DNA of 64,000 bases, taken from the NCBI RefSeq assembly GCF_004168285.1, contig NZ_SEWF01000004.1, positions 1 to 64,000 of the forward strand, written 5' to 3'. This document shows, piece after piece, positions 43,197 to 52,518 of this stretch. Under the pieces are notes generated by a model. It was not told the origin of the DNA. It searched no databases and saw nothing but the letters and a program-made list of their open reading frames with translations. The translations under genes were made by a program, and so were the position numbers. The stretch comes from Emticicia agri. GTDB taxonomy: Bacteria; Bacteroidota; Bacteroidia; Cytophagales; Spirosomataceae. Every line of letters begins with the position of its first letter. Positions within the stretch are counted from its first letter, which is position 1.

Positions 43197-43637
43197 ATGA
43201 AAGCCTATTTTCAGAAACTTTTTGAACATGAGCATTGGGCAAATGTAAAGGTTTTAGAAACATTTTTAGAAGCAAGACAGGTGTCAGACCGCACACATGA
43301 GATAATTTCGCACATGGCCGCAGCTCAGACCATCTGGATAGAGCGCATGAATGGTATCACCTCTGATACAAAGGTCTGGTCGGTTTATGAAAAAGAAACC
43401 CTGAAAGGGTTATTTGATGCCAATTATCAGGCTTTACAAGCACTTATAGACAACGAAGATTTTGACCGTGTGGTACATTATACCAATTCAAGAGGCGAAC
43501 ACCATAGTAGTATTCTCAGCGATATACTTACACACATGGCTTTGCATGCGTCTTATCATCGTGGACAAATCATTTTATTAATCAAAGGTCAGGTAGAGAA
43601 ACTTCCGGCTACTGACTATATTTTTTATTACCGTTAA
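43197..43637 (+). CDS. DinB-family protein
   Basis: A 146-residue four-helix-bundle protein with a probable three-histidine metal site (EIISHMAAAQ, then HASYHRGQI). DinB-like proteins include thiol transferases and hydrolases; the reaction here is unknown. It is transcribed with maltokinase (1-bp gap) and followed by the dehydratase gene after 17 bp. No link between the three is evident. Confidence 0.85.
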   Translation: MKAYFQKLFEHEHWANVKVLETFLEARQVSDRTHEIISHMAAAQTIWIERMNGITSDTKVWSVYEKETLKGLFDANYQALQALIDNEDFDRVVHYTNSRGEHHSSILSDILTHMALHASYHRGQIILLIKGQVEKLPATDYIFYYR

Positions 43638-43654
43638 ATCGACTCAACATTCAA

Positions 43655-44602
43655 ATGAATCATATACCTACATTCGACGACATCAGAGAAACCCACGAAA
43701 GAATTAGTATTTACATCAATAAAACTCCTGTATTAAGTTCAGATGCTATTAATGAACTGGCAGGTTGCTATGTATTCTTTAAATGCGAGAATTTACAAAA
43801 AATCGGGGCTTTCAAAGCACGTGGTGGAATGAATGCGGTATTGTCGTTGAGTAAAGAAGAACAGCAAAAAGGAATTACTACTCATTCGTCAGGAAATCAT
43901 GCACAGGCCATTGCTTTAGCTGCCAAAGCTGTTGGTACAAAGGCTTATATTGTCATGCCTAACAATGCCCCCGAAATCAAGAAAAACGGGGTAAAATACC
44001 TGGGTGGCGAAATCATTGAATGTGAGCCTACCTTAGAAGCGAGAGAAACCACTGTGCAAAAGATAATTGATGAAAAAGGCGCCACATTTGTTCACCCTTT
44101 CAATAACTACGATGTAATAGCCGGACAAGCCACTGCGGCTATTGAACTCATAGAACAGGCAGGCGAATTAAACGTAATCATGGCTCCGGTTGGTGGTGGT
44201 GGCTTGTTGAGTGGTACAGCCTTAGCAGCACATTATTTAATGCCCAATGCAGAAGTAATAGCCGGAGAACCGGAAGGCGCAGCCGATGCCATACGCTCAT
44301 TCAAAAGTGGGAAAATAGAAAAAGCTCCTTATATCAAGACCATTGCTGATGGTTTATTGACAAACTTGGGAGATAAGACTTTAGAGATTATCCGCACTTA
44401 TGTGAAAGATATTATTACTGTTAGCGAAGAAGAGATTATTGCGGCTATGCGACTGGTGTGGGAGCAATTAAAAATTGTGATTGAGCCTTCTTCGGCAGTA
44501 CCATTTGCAGCCTTATTGAAAGAAAATCAACGCTTTGCAGGCAAAAGAATAGGGATTATTTTGACTGGTGGGAATGTAGATTTGGGCAAATTGCCGTTTT
44601 GA
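43655..44602 (+). CDS. PLP-dependent threonine/serine dehydratase (or serine racemase)
   Basis: A 315-residue fold-type II PLP enzyme. The Schiff-base lysine is K54 (GAFKARGGMNA), the substrate loop is SSGNHAQA, the phosphate loop is GGGGLLSG, and ILTGGNVDLG closes the core. It has no C-terminal regulatory (ACT) domain, so it is the short catabolic type. Threonine deaminase and serine racemase cannot be separated by eye. Last gene of the maltokinase-DinB run. Confidence 0.87.
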   Translation: MNHIPTFDDIRETHERISIYINKTPVLSSDAINELAGCYVFFKCENLQKIGAFKARGGMNAVLSLSKEEQQKGITTHSSGNHAQAIALAAKAVGTKAYIVMPNNAPEIKKNGVKYLGGEIIECEPTLEARETTVQKIIDEKGATFVHPFNNYDVIAGQATAAIELIEQAGELNVIMAPVGGGGLLSGTALAAHYLMPNAEVIAGEPEGAADAIRSFKSGKIEKAPYIKTIADGLLTNLGDKTLEIIRTYVKDIITVSEEEIIAAMRLVWEQLKIVIEPSSAVPFAALLKENQRFAGKRIGIILTGGNVDLGKLPF

Positions 44603-44623
44603 GGGTTAAAATTGATATACATA

Positions 44624-44724
44624 TTTACCACGGAGTGGCACTGAGTTTTGCACGAAGTTGCACAGAGAAATAGTTTAAACTTCGTGTACCTCCGTGGTAA
44701 ACTTTGTGTTACTCCGTGGTTAAA
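44624..44724. repeat. CCACGGAG-type dispersed repeat between convergent genes
   Basis: TTTACCACGGAGT at the left and ACTCCGTGGTTAAA at the right are reverse complements. Inside are AACTTCGTGTACCTCCGTGG and TTGCACAGAG, further copies of the same motif. It separates the dehydratase and adenine deaminase stops and may act as a bidirectional terminator. Similar intergenic sequences occur in many unrelated bacteria. Confidence 0.7.
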
Positions 44725-44742
44725 AATTCTTATTTTATACCT

Positions 44743-46389
44743 TTACTCCTTCGCCTGAAACAAATCCGTAAAACTAAACGTGTTCCCATCAAACAACCCT
44801 AAATCACTTAGTTTTAATGAGGGTATTACTAATAAGGCCATAAACGACAAGCTCATAAATGGAGAGATAAGCGTGCTGCCCAACTGTTCTTTAGCAAATT
44901 TATCAATCATGGTATAGCTTTCAGCTACTTTATAACCGTCTTCATTACTCATTAATCCTGCCACAGGTAAAGCTAAGACTCCTTTTTTCAGATTACTTAC
45001 AGCCGATACGCCTCCTTTTTCTCTTACAATCAGATTTACTGCTTCACAAATAGATTCATCGTCAACACCTACGGCAATGATATTATGCGAATCATGCGCC
45101 ACTGAGGAAGCAATCGCTCCTTCTTTCAAACCGAAATTATTGATAAATGCAATGGCAGGTTTGGCTTCTGAATAACGATTATAAACCACTACTTTCAGTA
45201 TATCATTCACAGTATCAGTTACAACCTTAGCTTTGACAATTTTCGGTTCTACCAAAAGCTCTTTCGTAATCAGTTGCCCGTCTATGGTTTGTATTACTCG
45301 TAGCAGATTCCCTTTGGGCGGAGCAACTACGACAATATCCTGTGGGTCAAGCGACTTACAGTTAAAATTATTGATTACTTCGCTTTTCAGATTTTCTATA
45401 AACGAAGTACCTTTCTCAGCTACCTTTTCCCCATCTATATAAGTTTCCAATACTTCAAAGTTTTCAAGATTATCTACGATGATGAAATCTGCCCAGTCTC
45501 CTTCTCTCAATAAACCTACGTTCATCCGGTAATGCAAAACCGGATTAATAGTTGCCATGCGTAGTACTTTAAACTTATCAATTCCTTTGGCAATGGCACG
45601 TTTGATGAGTTGATTGATATGCCCTTCGACTAAGTTATCCGGGTGTTTATCGTCAGAACAGAACATCATTTCTGAATACCAGGTATCCGCCAATGGAATC
45701 AGTTCTTCAAAATTCTTGGCAGCACTCCCCTCCCGAATCAGGATTTTCATGCCTAATTTTAATTTCTCTAATGCCTCTCCTTTGGTAAAACATTCGTGGT
45801 CAGTCTCTATACCCGCTTCAACATATTTTTTGGCTGAGGCACCTCTCAAACCCGGAGCGTGTCCGTCAATGGGTTTATTAAAGGCTTTGGCTAAAGCTAA
45901 TTTCTGCATCACAACCGGGTCTTCATTCAACACACCCGGAAAGTTCATCATCTCAGCCAGATAGCCTACTTCTTTGTAAGTGAACAATTGCGCAATATCT
46001 TCGGCAGTTACAGTAGCCCCTGCTGTTTCAAAAGTGGTAGCCGGAACACAGGATGGTGCTCCAAAACAAAATTTGAAGGGTACTTTCCGGCCATCTTCAA
46101 TCATGTATTTTACGCCCTCTACACCCAATACGTTGGCAATTTCATGAGGGTCAGAGACAGTTCCTATGGTGCCATGTACTACGGCCAGTCTTGCAAATTG
46201 GGCTGGTGTAAGCATTGAACTTTCTATATGAATATGTGCATCAATCAAACCCGGCAATATATACTGCTCCTCTGCCCTTTCTTCACCCATATATTTTATA
46301 TGCTGAATTCTTCTGTTTTCTACTGTTATTTCTCCATATTCAATTGTTCCGTCAAACACATTTACAAGGTTGGCTGTATAGGTCGTCAT
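44743..46389 (-). CDS. ade: Adenine deaminase
   Basis: A 548-residue amidohydrolase that converts adenine to hypoxanthine plus ammonia for purine salvage. The metal-site motif is [48 protein letters not shown] and [13 protein letters not shown] follow in family order. The length is normal (about 550-590). Cytoplasmic and monocistronic. Confidence 0.95.
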   Translation of the reverse strand: MTTYTANLVNVFDGTIEYGEITVENRRIQHIKYMGEERAEEQYILPGLIDAHIHIESSMLTPAQFARLAVVHGTIGTVSDPHEIANVLGVEGVKYMIEDGRKVPFKFCFGAPSCVPATTFETAGATVTAEDIAQLFTYKEVGYLAEMMNFPGVLNEDPVVMQKLALAKAFNKPIDGHAPGLRGASAKKYVEAGIETDHECFTKGEALEKLKLGMKILIREGSAAKNFEELIPLADTWYSEMMFCSDDKHPDNLVEGHINQLIKRAIAKGIDKFKVLRMATINPVLHYRMNVGLLREGDWADFIIVDNLENFEVLETYIDGEKVAEKGTSFIENLKSEVINNFNCKSLDPQDIVVVAPPKGNLLRVIQTIDGQLITKELLVEPKIVKAKVVTDTVNDILKVVVYNRYSEAKPAIAFINNFGLKEGAIASSVAHDSHNIIAVGVDDESICEAVNLIVREKGGVSAVSNLKKGVLALPVAGLMSNEDGYKVAESYTMIDKFAKEQLGSTLISPFMSLSFMALLVIPSLKLSDLGLFDGNTFSFTDLFQAKE

Positions 46390-46595
46390 TGTCTCTAAAA
46401 CTTAATTTTATAGGGTAAATAGCTATGCTGATAGGTTGGTTATCTGTTTAAAAAATGAAGTTATCATTCTTTTTCAAAAAAGGCTAATCTGAGCCAACGA
46501 AAGCCTTAAAAATAATTACTTTTTTATCAAACGTGCGCTTTTCAAAAAAACATTTATTTTTTTGATACTTTTTGAATGATTTTACGTTTAAATGT

Positions 46596-46976
46596 ATGAA
46601 TAAATCAAAAGTATTTGAAATGAACAAAAACAACGTAGAATTGAACGAAAAGTTTGCAGAAAGACGTCGCTTCGATTTAATGGCCAGTTTAGCCATCGAT
46701 GCGCTTGGTATGTCAACTTTTCTGTTACCTGCCCTGGGCGAAAGCTTCGATTTAGTTTTGGCTCCGGTAATTGCTGCCCTTATTTATTCTGTACACCGCA
46801 CTACTTTTGGAGCCATATTCGGGTTTATAGAAGAGATTATTCCTTTTACCGATATTATTCCAACGGCTACCGTTTTGTGGGCATACCGTTATATTTTCAA
46901 GAAAAAAGAAACGTGGGAGCAATTTGCAGAGAAATATAATAAGAAAAATAATAAAAATATTGTTGTTCCGGTGTAA
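46596..46976 (+). CDS. Membrane protein of unknown function
   Basis: 126 residues from ATG 46596 (a later ATG at 46620 is also possible; a TTG-initiated extension is rejected). After a charged N-terminus there are two to three hydrophobic segments (SLAIDALGMSTFLLPALG, VLAPVIAALIYSV, and a helix near IIPTATVLWAYRYIF), then a basic Asn/Lys-rich tail. It resembles small conserved membrane proteins of Bacteroidota without known function. It converges with the nuo operon across a shared terminator. Confidence 0.7.
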   Translation: MNKSKVFEMNKNNVELNEKFAERRRFDLMASLAIDALGMSTFLLPALGESFDLVLAPVIAALIYSVHRTTFGAIFGFIEEIIPFTDIIPTATVLWAYRYIFKKKETWEQFAEKYNKKNNKNIVVPV

Positions 46977-47035
46977 GAACAATAATGTGATGATTGAATC
47001 CCTGTAAAAGCAACAGACTACCTGTTGCTACAAAT

Positions 47036-47069
47036 AAAAATCCCTTTCCTGTGTAAGAAAGGGATTTTT
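47036..47069. terminator. Bidirectional terminator closing the nuo operon
   Basis: AAAAATCCCTTTC / GAAAGGGATTTTT with an eight-base loop: A run on the left, T run on the right. It lies 25 bp after the nuoJ stop and 60 bp after the convergent gene's stop, so it serves both. Confidence 0.92.
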
Positions 47070-47093
47070 ATTTGTCATAAATGGGCAAAAATA

Positions 47094-47639
47094 TCAGAAA
47101 TGTCTTTCTCCGGCTTCTCTTTTACCCAACATTACGGCTCCGGCCATAGCCACTAAAAGCAGTATCGAGATAAGTTCGAATGGCAACAGGTATTCGCCAT
47201 AAAGCGATTTACCCAATACCTCAATCATACCACTCTGCGAGTTATAAGTCAAAGGATTCACAGGTTCACGTTCGGCTCTGCGCAAGAAAATAATTAATAT
47301 TCCTCCTAAAATAACCGCCGTAATTACTGCAGTGATAATAATTTTGTCTTTTTTCATTTCTTCGCTTTCCTGTTTCATATTCAGAAACATGATAACGAAC
47401 AGGAACAAGACCATGATAGCTCCCGCATACACAATGATATTTACAGCCGCCAAAAACTGTGCATTCAGCAGAATATAGTGTGCTGATAGTGAAAAGAAAG
47501 TAACTATCATATAAATGACACTATGCACAGGGTTGCGAGACATAACGGTACCTAATGCACCGAAAAGAGTCAGCACCGATAAAATAGCAAACGTGTAATA
47601 GATAGGCGGAAGGCTCAGTATGTTTTTAAAATATTCCAT
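47094..47639 (-). CDS. nuoJ: NADH-quinone oxidoreductase subunit J
   Basis: A 181-residue membrane-arm subunit of complex I with five predicted helices. Family features include VMSRNPVHSVIYMIVTFFSL and YAGAIMVLFLFVIMFLNM. It is the last gene of the cluster, with a terminator just behind it. nuoK, which normally overlaps or follows it, is absent here. Confidence 0.93.
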   Translation of the reverse strand: MEYFKNILSLPPIYYTFAILSVLTLFGALGTVMSRNPVHSVIYMIVTFFSLSAHYILLNAQFLAAVNIIVYAGAIMVLFLFVIMFLNMKQESEEMKKDKIIITAVITAVILGGILIIFLRRAEREPVNPLTYNSQSGMIEVLGKSLYGEYLLPFELISILLLVAMAGAVMLGKREAGERHF

Positions 47640-47671
47640 AGGTATTTTGTCTCAAATTGTACGTATTTGAG

Positions 47672-48226
47672 TTACGCATTATTTTTCCAGAGTTTCATTG
47701 CATCTTCTTTTGTCCAGGCATCGCGGCGGTAGCGGTTGTTAGGGTCTTCTACCAGTTTATCTTTGCCATAAATCACATCTTCACGCTCTGTAAATACAGG
47801 CACAAATTGATCATGACGTAAATAAACCGCCTGTTTAGGACAAGCCTCTTCGCAAAGGCCACAGAAAATACAGCGAAGCATATTAATTTCATACACTGCC
47901 GCATACTTCTCTTCACGATACAGATGTTCTTCACCCTTTTTTCTTTCCTGTGCTACCATTGAGATTGCTTCAGCCGGACAAGCCACTGCGCACAAACCAC
48001 AGGCTGTGCAACGCTCACGTCCTTCTTCGTCTCTCTTCAGAATATGGTGTCCACGAAAAACAGGCCCTAAATATCTTTTTTGCTCAGGATACTGAATCGT
48101 AGGCTTTTTCATGAAAAAGTGACGAATCGTAATTCCTAAACCTGTTGCTAAAGATGGTAAGTAGCTGCGTTCAAATAAACTCAGCTCACTCTTATCAGTT
48201 TTTTTAGCTCTATTAGTTAATTGCAT
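47672..48226 (-). CDS. nuoI: NADH-quinone oxidoreductase subunit I
   Basis: A 184-residue peripheral subunit carrying two 4Fe-4S clusters (N6a and N6b) that pass electrons towards quinone. The ligand motifs are CTACGLCAVACPAEA and CIFCGLCEEACPKQA. Both are complete. It lies 32 bp before nuoJ. Confidence 0.96.
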   Translation of the reverse strand: MQLTNRAKKTDKSELSLFERSYLPSLATGLGITIRHFFMKKPTIQYPEQKRYLGPVFRGHHILKRDEEGRERCTACGLCAVACPAEAISMVAQERKKGEEHLYREEKYAAVYEINMLRCIFCGLCEEACPKQAVYLRHDQFVPVFTEREDVIYGKDKLVEDPNNRYRRDAWTKEDAMKLWKNNA

Positions 48227-48285
48227 AATTTTAATATTTCAATACAAGCCATCTAACAGTATCAAACCTGATGGCCTGCCATATT

Positions 48286-49467
48286 TTAAGCACCTAAAAT
48301 TGCCGCCTTTTTTCTTGGACGCATGGCCCAGACAACAGACAATATCACAACAAATACGATCAGCCCCACCCACATGCCTATAGCTAACTTATACCCTGAA
48401 AGCATGGATACTGCGGTAATAATCATGTTTACGACAGCTAACGGAATCAAGCCTTTCCAACCCAAATTCATTAATTGGTCGTAGCGGAAACGTGGAACTG
48501 TCCAGCGAACCCACATAAAGAAGAAGATTCCGAAAAGAATTTTGCTAAACATCACAAGGATACCGATTGCAGTACCTACGTTATGACCTACCGTTTGTCC
48601 CAAACCCGAATTCAATGCCGCCTGCACATTATCCATAAAAGGATAGTTATAACCACCAAAGAACAAACAAGCGGTTACAGCCGATGAAGCAAACATATTA
48701 ATGTATTCAGCAAACAGATAGAATCCTAATTTCATTGAACTATACTCAGTATGATACCCTCCTACTAACTCGGTTTCACACTCAGGTAAGTCAAATGGTG
48801 TACGGTTACATTCAGCAAAGGCACACACTATAAAAATAAGGCAGCCTAACGGTTGATAGAATACATTCCAGTTAAGGAATCCGTGTTGTTGCTCAACAAT
48901 GGTACGTAGCGACAATGAACCCGATAACATCAGAATAGCAATGATTGACATACCCATAGCTAATTCGTAGCTGATGTTCTGTGAGGCGGCACGAATAGCA
49001 CCCAATAAAGAGAATTTATTGTTAGATGCCCATCCACCTATCATTACGCCATACACACCTAAAGAAACCACACCAAATACATACAATATACCAATGTTGA
49101 TCTCGATAGCCTGTACGGTTACTGTTTTGCCATCAATCAAGAATGAATCACCGAAAGGTACAACAGCACTTGACATCAAAGCGGTAAGCATTGACAAACA
49201 AGGGCCTAAAATAAATAACCATTTATCTGCCTGCGCCGGAATAAAATCTTCTTTAAAGAACATTTTACCTGCATCGGCCAATGGTTGTAACAAACCACCC
49301 CATCCGGCACGGTTCGGACCACTTCTGTCCTGAATATAGCCGGCTACTTTACGTTCTGCCCAGGTTGAGTAGGCCGCAATGCCGAGGGTAATTGCAAAAA
49401 TCACTAAAATAATCAGGGCCTTCCAAAGAAACATGGTTTCGTTTGCCCACTGCATAAATCCGTTCAT
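48286..49467 (-). CDS. nuoH: NADH-quinone oxidoreductase subunit H
   Basis: A 393-residue membrane subunit that forms the quinone chamber with NuoB and NuoD. Eight or more helices are predicted. Family motifs visible are WAERKVAGYIQDRSGPNRAG, the loop AECNRTPFDLPECETELVGG and FMWVRWTVPRFRYDQLM. Length is slightly above that of the E. coli protein. It lies 10 bp after nuoG. Confidence 0.96.
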   Translation of the reverse strand: MNGFMQWANETMFLWKALIILVIFAITLGIAAYSTWAERKVAGYIQDRSGPNRAGWGGLLQPLADAGKMFFKEDFIPAQADKWLFILGPCLSMLTALMSSAVVPFGDSFLIDGKTVTVQAIEINIGILYVFGVVSLGVYGVMIGGWASNNKFSLLGAIRAASQNISYELAMGMSIIAILMLSGSLSLRTIVEQQHGFLNWNVFYQPLGCLIFIVCAFAECNRTPFDLPECETELVGGYHTEYSSMKLGFYLFAEYINMFASSAVTACLFFGGYNYPFMDNVQAALNSGLGQTVGHNVGTAIGILVMFSKILFGIFFFMWVRWTVPRFRYDQLMNLGWKGLIPLAVVNMIITAVSMLSGYKLAIGMWVGLIVFVVILSVVWAMRPRKKAAILGA

Positions 49468-49477
49468 AGCTAATCAA

Positions 49478-50572
49478 TTACTTATGCCCAAAATATTTTT
49501 CGTCTTTCGCCATTAAGGCTTTATAATCTTCCGATTGTTGAATATCGCTCATTTCATGTAGATATGGGCGGTCGTCATCAATTTTTTTGTATTGTGATTC
49601 AGCTAATTTTAAAGCAAAATCAGGTTTCGTTACTAAATTTTTACTGTATTTATTAGCCGAGATAACAGAGGCACGCGACACCTTAGTCGGGCCTTCAATG
49701 GTCCATTGGCTGGTTTGTTTTCTTTCAAAACGACAGGTATTACAGATAAAGTCATTTACTTCACCCCATTCGTTTTTACGGGCGGTAACCCGGATTACCT
49801 CATCACCACGGTACCACAATTGTACTTTACCACTACATTTCTCGCACTCACAATGAGCATCAACCGGTTTCGAGAACCATACACGGTTTTTGAAACGATA
49901 GGTTTTATCAGTCAAGGCACCCACAGGGCACACATCTATTACATTTCCTGAGAAATCATTGTCAATAGCCTGCCCGATATAAGTTGAGATTTCAGCGTGG
50001 TCTCCACGATTCATTACCCCATGTACCCTTTTGTCTGTAATCTGGTCGGCAGTATATACACAACGATAACACAAAATACAGCGTGTCATGTGTAGCTGAA
50101 TATAAGGACCAATGTCTTCTTTCTCAAAAGTACGGCGGTCTTCTTCGTATCTGGTAGTACCAACACCGTGTTCGTAAGAGAAATCCTGTAAGTGGCACTC
50201 TCCGGCCTGGTCGCACACAGGGCAATCAAGCGGGTGATTGATTAACAGGAATTCAACCACTGATTTTCTTGCATCTACTACCTGCGGATTGGTAAAGTTT
50301 TCTACCACCATTCCGTCCTGAATAGGTGTGATACAAGAAGCTACCAGTTTAGGCATCGGACGAGGGTCTTTGGCTGAGCCAGCAGAAACTCTCACAAGGC
50401 AAGCACGGCATTTTCCGCCCGAACCTTTCAGAGGCTCATAATAACACATGGCTGGTGGAGCAACTTCAGGGCCGATTTTACGTGCCGCTTGCAAAATGGT
50501 TGTTCCCGGTGGTACTTCAACCTCCACACCATCAATGGTTACTTTAAATAATTGAGGGGCTGTATTTTCCAT
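49478..50572 (-). CDS. nuoG: NADH-quinone oxidoreductase subunit G, short form
   Basis: This 364-residue protein keeps the iron-sulfur part of NuoG. It has a 2Fe-2S ferredoxin domain (C43, C55, C58, C80), the His-Cys3 cluster (H113, C117, C120, C126), a 4Fe-4S cluster (C165, C168, C171, C215) and a further cysteine group (C241, C243, C246, C277, C280) resembling the N7 region. The large molybdopterin-oxidoreductase-like domain of ordinary NuoG (650-900 residues) is absent and the reading frame ends cleanly. A short NuoG is a known variant in Bacteroidota rather than a truncation. Confidence 0.9.
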   Translation of the reverse strand: MENTAPQLFKVTIDGVEVEVPPGTTILQAARKIGPEVAPPAMCYYEPLKGSGGKCRACLVRVSAGSAKDPRPMPKLVASCITPIQDGMVVENFTNPQVVDARKSVVEFLLINHPLDCPVCDQAGECHLQDFSYEHGVGTTRYEEDRRTFEKEDIGPYIQLHMTRCILCYRCVYTADQITDKRVHGVMNRGDHAEISTYIGQAIDNDFSGNVIDVCPVGALTDKTYRFKNRVWFSKPVDAHCECEKCSGKVQLWYRGDEVIRVTARKNEWGEVNDFICNTCRFERKQTSQWTIEGPTKVSRASVISANKYSKNLVTKPDFALKLAESQYKKIDDDRPYLHEMSDIQQSEDYKALMAKDEKYFGHK

Positions 50573-50608
50573 AAAGTCAATTTTCTTAATTCAATTAAAA
50601 CAGGCGGC

Positions 50609-51943
50609 TTATGCCAACACACTTTCTTTCATATAAACGGCACCTGGTTTTGTGGCCTCTATCGGATGTTTGATATGCCACTCAAATTCATCACGGAAAT
50701 GGCGGATAGCCGAGGCAACAGGCCATGCAGCCGCATCACCTAACGGGCAAATAGTATTCCCTTCTATTTTTTTCGAAATATCAACCAGTAAGTCAATATC
50801 GTGCATAGAGCCTTTTCCGTGTTCAATACGATTCAATACTTTCTGCATCCAGCCTGTTCCTTCACGGCAAGGCGAACATTGTCCGCATGATTCGTGCTCA
50901 TAGAAACGGGCAAAATTCCATGTATTCCGTACAATACAAGCAGTTTCGTCAAAAACGATGAATCCGCCTGAGCCTAACATAGTTCCGGTAGCAAAACCAC
51001 CGTCTGATAATGATTCGTAACTCATTAATCTGTCTTCCCCATTGGCCGTTTTCAGGAATAAATGACCGGGAACAATCGGTACAGAAGAGCCACCGGCTAC
51101 TACTGCTTTCAGCGTATGGCCTTTACGTACACCACCACAATATTCATCAGAGTTCAGAAACTCATCACACGATAATCCAAGATTGATTTCATATACACCC
51201 GGATTATTGATATGACCTGATGCCGAAATTAATTTAGTACCTGTACTTTTGCCAATACCGTAAGTGGCGTAAGCCTCACCACCATTATTGATAATCCATG
51301 AAGTAGTGGCAATAGACTCTACGTTATTTACCACAGTCGGACATTGATACAAGCCTTTTACAGCAGGGAACGGTGGTTTGTTTCTTGGATTCCCTCTTTT
51401 ACCTTCCAGAGACTCCAACAAGGCTGTTTCTTCGCCACAAATATAAGCGCCACCTCCCGGATGAACAACCAGTTCTAAATCATAACCACTACCTAAAATA
51501 TTCTTACCTAAAAAGCCTGCCGCTTTGGCTTCTTCAATGGCTTTTTCAAGAATACGAATCACGTACATTAACTCACCTCTTACATAGATAAACGATTTAT
51601 TAGCACCCAAAGCATAGCTTGAAATAATCATTCCTTCTATCAATAAATGTGGAAGGTTTTTCATCAGGTAATGGTCTTTGAAAGTACCCGGCTCTGACTC
51701 ATCGGCATTGCACACTAAATAACGTGGCACACCCTCAGGTTTTGCCAAAAATGACCATTTCATACCCATCGGGAAACCGGCTCCTCCTCGACCACGCACA
51801 CCCGATTTCTTTACTTCTTCCACTACTGCCTCCGGACTCATTGTCTTGATTGCTTTCTCAACAGCCGTATAGCCACCTTTTTTGCGGTAAACCTCAAAGG
51901 TTTCAATTCCCGGGGTATTAATATGTTCGGTTAATATCTTCAT
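50609..51943 (-). CDS. nuoF: NADH-quinone oxidoreductase subunit F
   Basis: A 444-residue, NADH-oxidising subunit that binds FMN and the N3 4Fe-4S cluster. Visible are the NADH/FMN glycine-rich segments (GVRGRGGAGFPMGMKWSF, CNADESEPGTFKDH, HPGGGAYICGEETALLESLE) and the cluster ligands ESCGQCSPCREGTGW with a later Cys in TICPLGDAAAWP. It lies 36 bp before nuoG and 62 bp after nuoE. Confidence 0.97.
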   Translation of the reverse strand: MKILTEHINTPGIETFEVYRKKGGYTAVEKAIKTMSPEAVVEEVKKSGVRGRGGAGFPMGMKWSFLAKPEGVPRYLVCNADESEPGTFKDHYLMKNLPHLLIEGMIISSYALGANKSFIYVRGELMYVIRILEKAIEEAKAAGFLGKNILGSGYDLELVVHPGGGAYICGEETALLESLEGKRGNPRNKPPFPAVKGLYQCPTVVNNVESIATTSWIINNGGEAYATYGIGKSTGTKLISASGHINNPGVYEINLGLSCDEFLNSDEYCGGVRKGHTLKAVVAGGSSVPIVPGHLFLKTANGEDRLMSYESLSDGGFATGTMLGSGGFIVFDETACIVRNTWNFARFYEHESCGQCSPCREGTGWMQKVLNRIEHGKGSMHDIDLLVDISKKIEGNTICPLGDAAAWPVASAIRHFRDEFEWHIKHPIEATKPGAVYMKESVLA

Positions 51944-52005
51944 GATTCTATATTAGAAAATCAAAAACTTTTATTGATTGCTGCTCCCATTACGAAACAA
52001 CGGCA

Positions 52006-52503
52006 TTATCTCGACAATTCTCTTATGATGTCGTCAACTTTATCATTGGTCAGATTCATGTAATATTTTTCACGAATCTGGAAACATGGTCCCCATCCAC
52101 AAGCAGCCAGACACTCCACTTCTTTCAAAGTAAACATACCATCAGAAGTAGTCTGACCTTTTTTGATACCTAATTTTTGTGTCAGGTGTGCATATACTTC
52201 TTCGCCACCCATCAATACACATGGGCCTGTGCGACAGTATTCTATCACATGTTTGCCTACAGGCTCTAAATGAAACATGGTATAAAAAGTAGCCACTTCA
52301 TATACTTCAACAGGAGAAATATTCAGCAATGAAGCCACATAATCCATTACATCCTGGCTCATCCAGGCAAATTGTTCCTGAGCTAAGTGCATGATAGGCA
52401 TTAAAGCTGACTTTTGTTTTCCTTCCGGATAACGGGCTATCATTTCTTTGGCTATGGCCAACCGTTCAGGTGTAAAAGCTATTGTATTTGTAAGTTCAAT
52501 CAT
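52006..52503 (-). CDS. nuoE: NADH-quinone oxidoreductase subunit E
   Basis: A 165-residue thioredoxin-fold subunit with the N1a 2Fe-2S cluster. Its four ligands lie in CRTGPC and CLAACGWGP. The N-terminal helical part has LAQEQFAWMSQDVMDYVA and VYEVATFYTMF. Length normal; 15 bp after nuoD. Confidence 0.96.
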   Translation of the reverse strand: MIELTNTIAFTPERLAIAKEMIARYPEGKQKSALMPIMHLAQEQFAWMSQDVMDYVASLLNISPVEVYEVATFYTMFHLEPVGKHVIEYCRTGPCVLMGGEEVYAHLTQKLGIKKGQTTSDGMFTLKEVECLAACGWGPCFQIREKYYMNLTNDKVDDIIRELSR

Positions 52504-52518
52504 TTTGTGTAATCAAAT

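Noticed and set aside
49478-50572. NuoG as a pseudogene
   Set aside because: The frame is clean, all iron-sulfur ligands are kept, and the next gene follows after 10 bp; a short NuoG fits the phylum.
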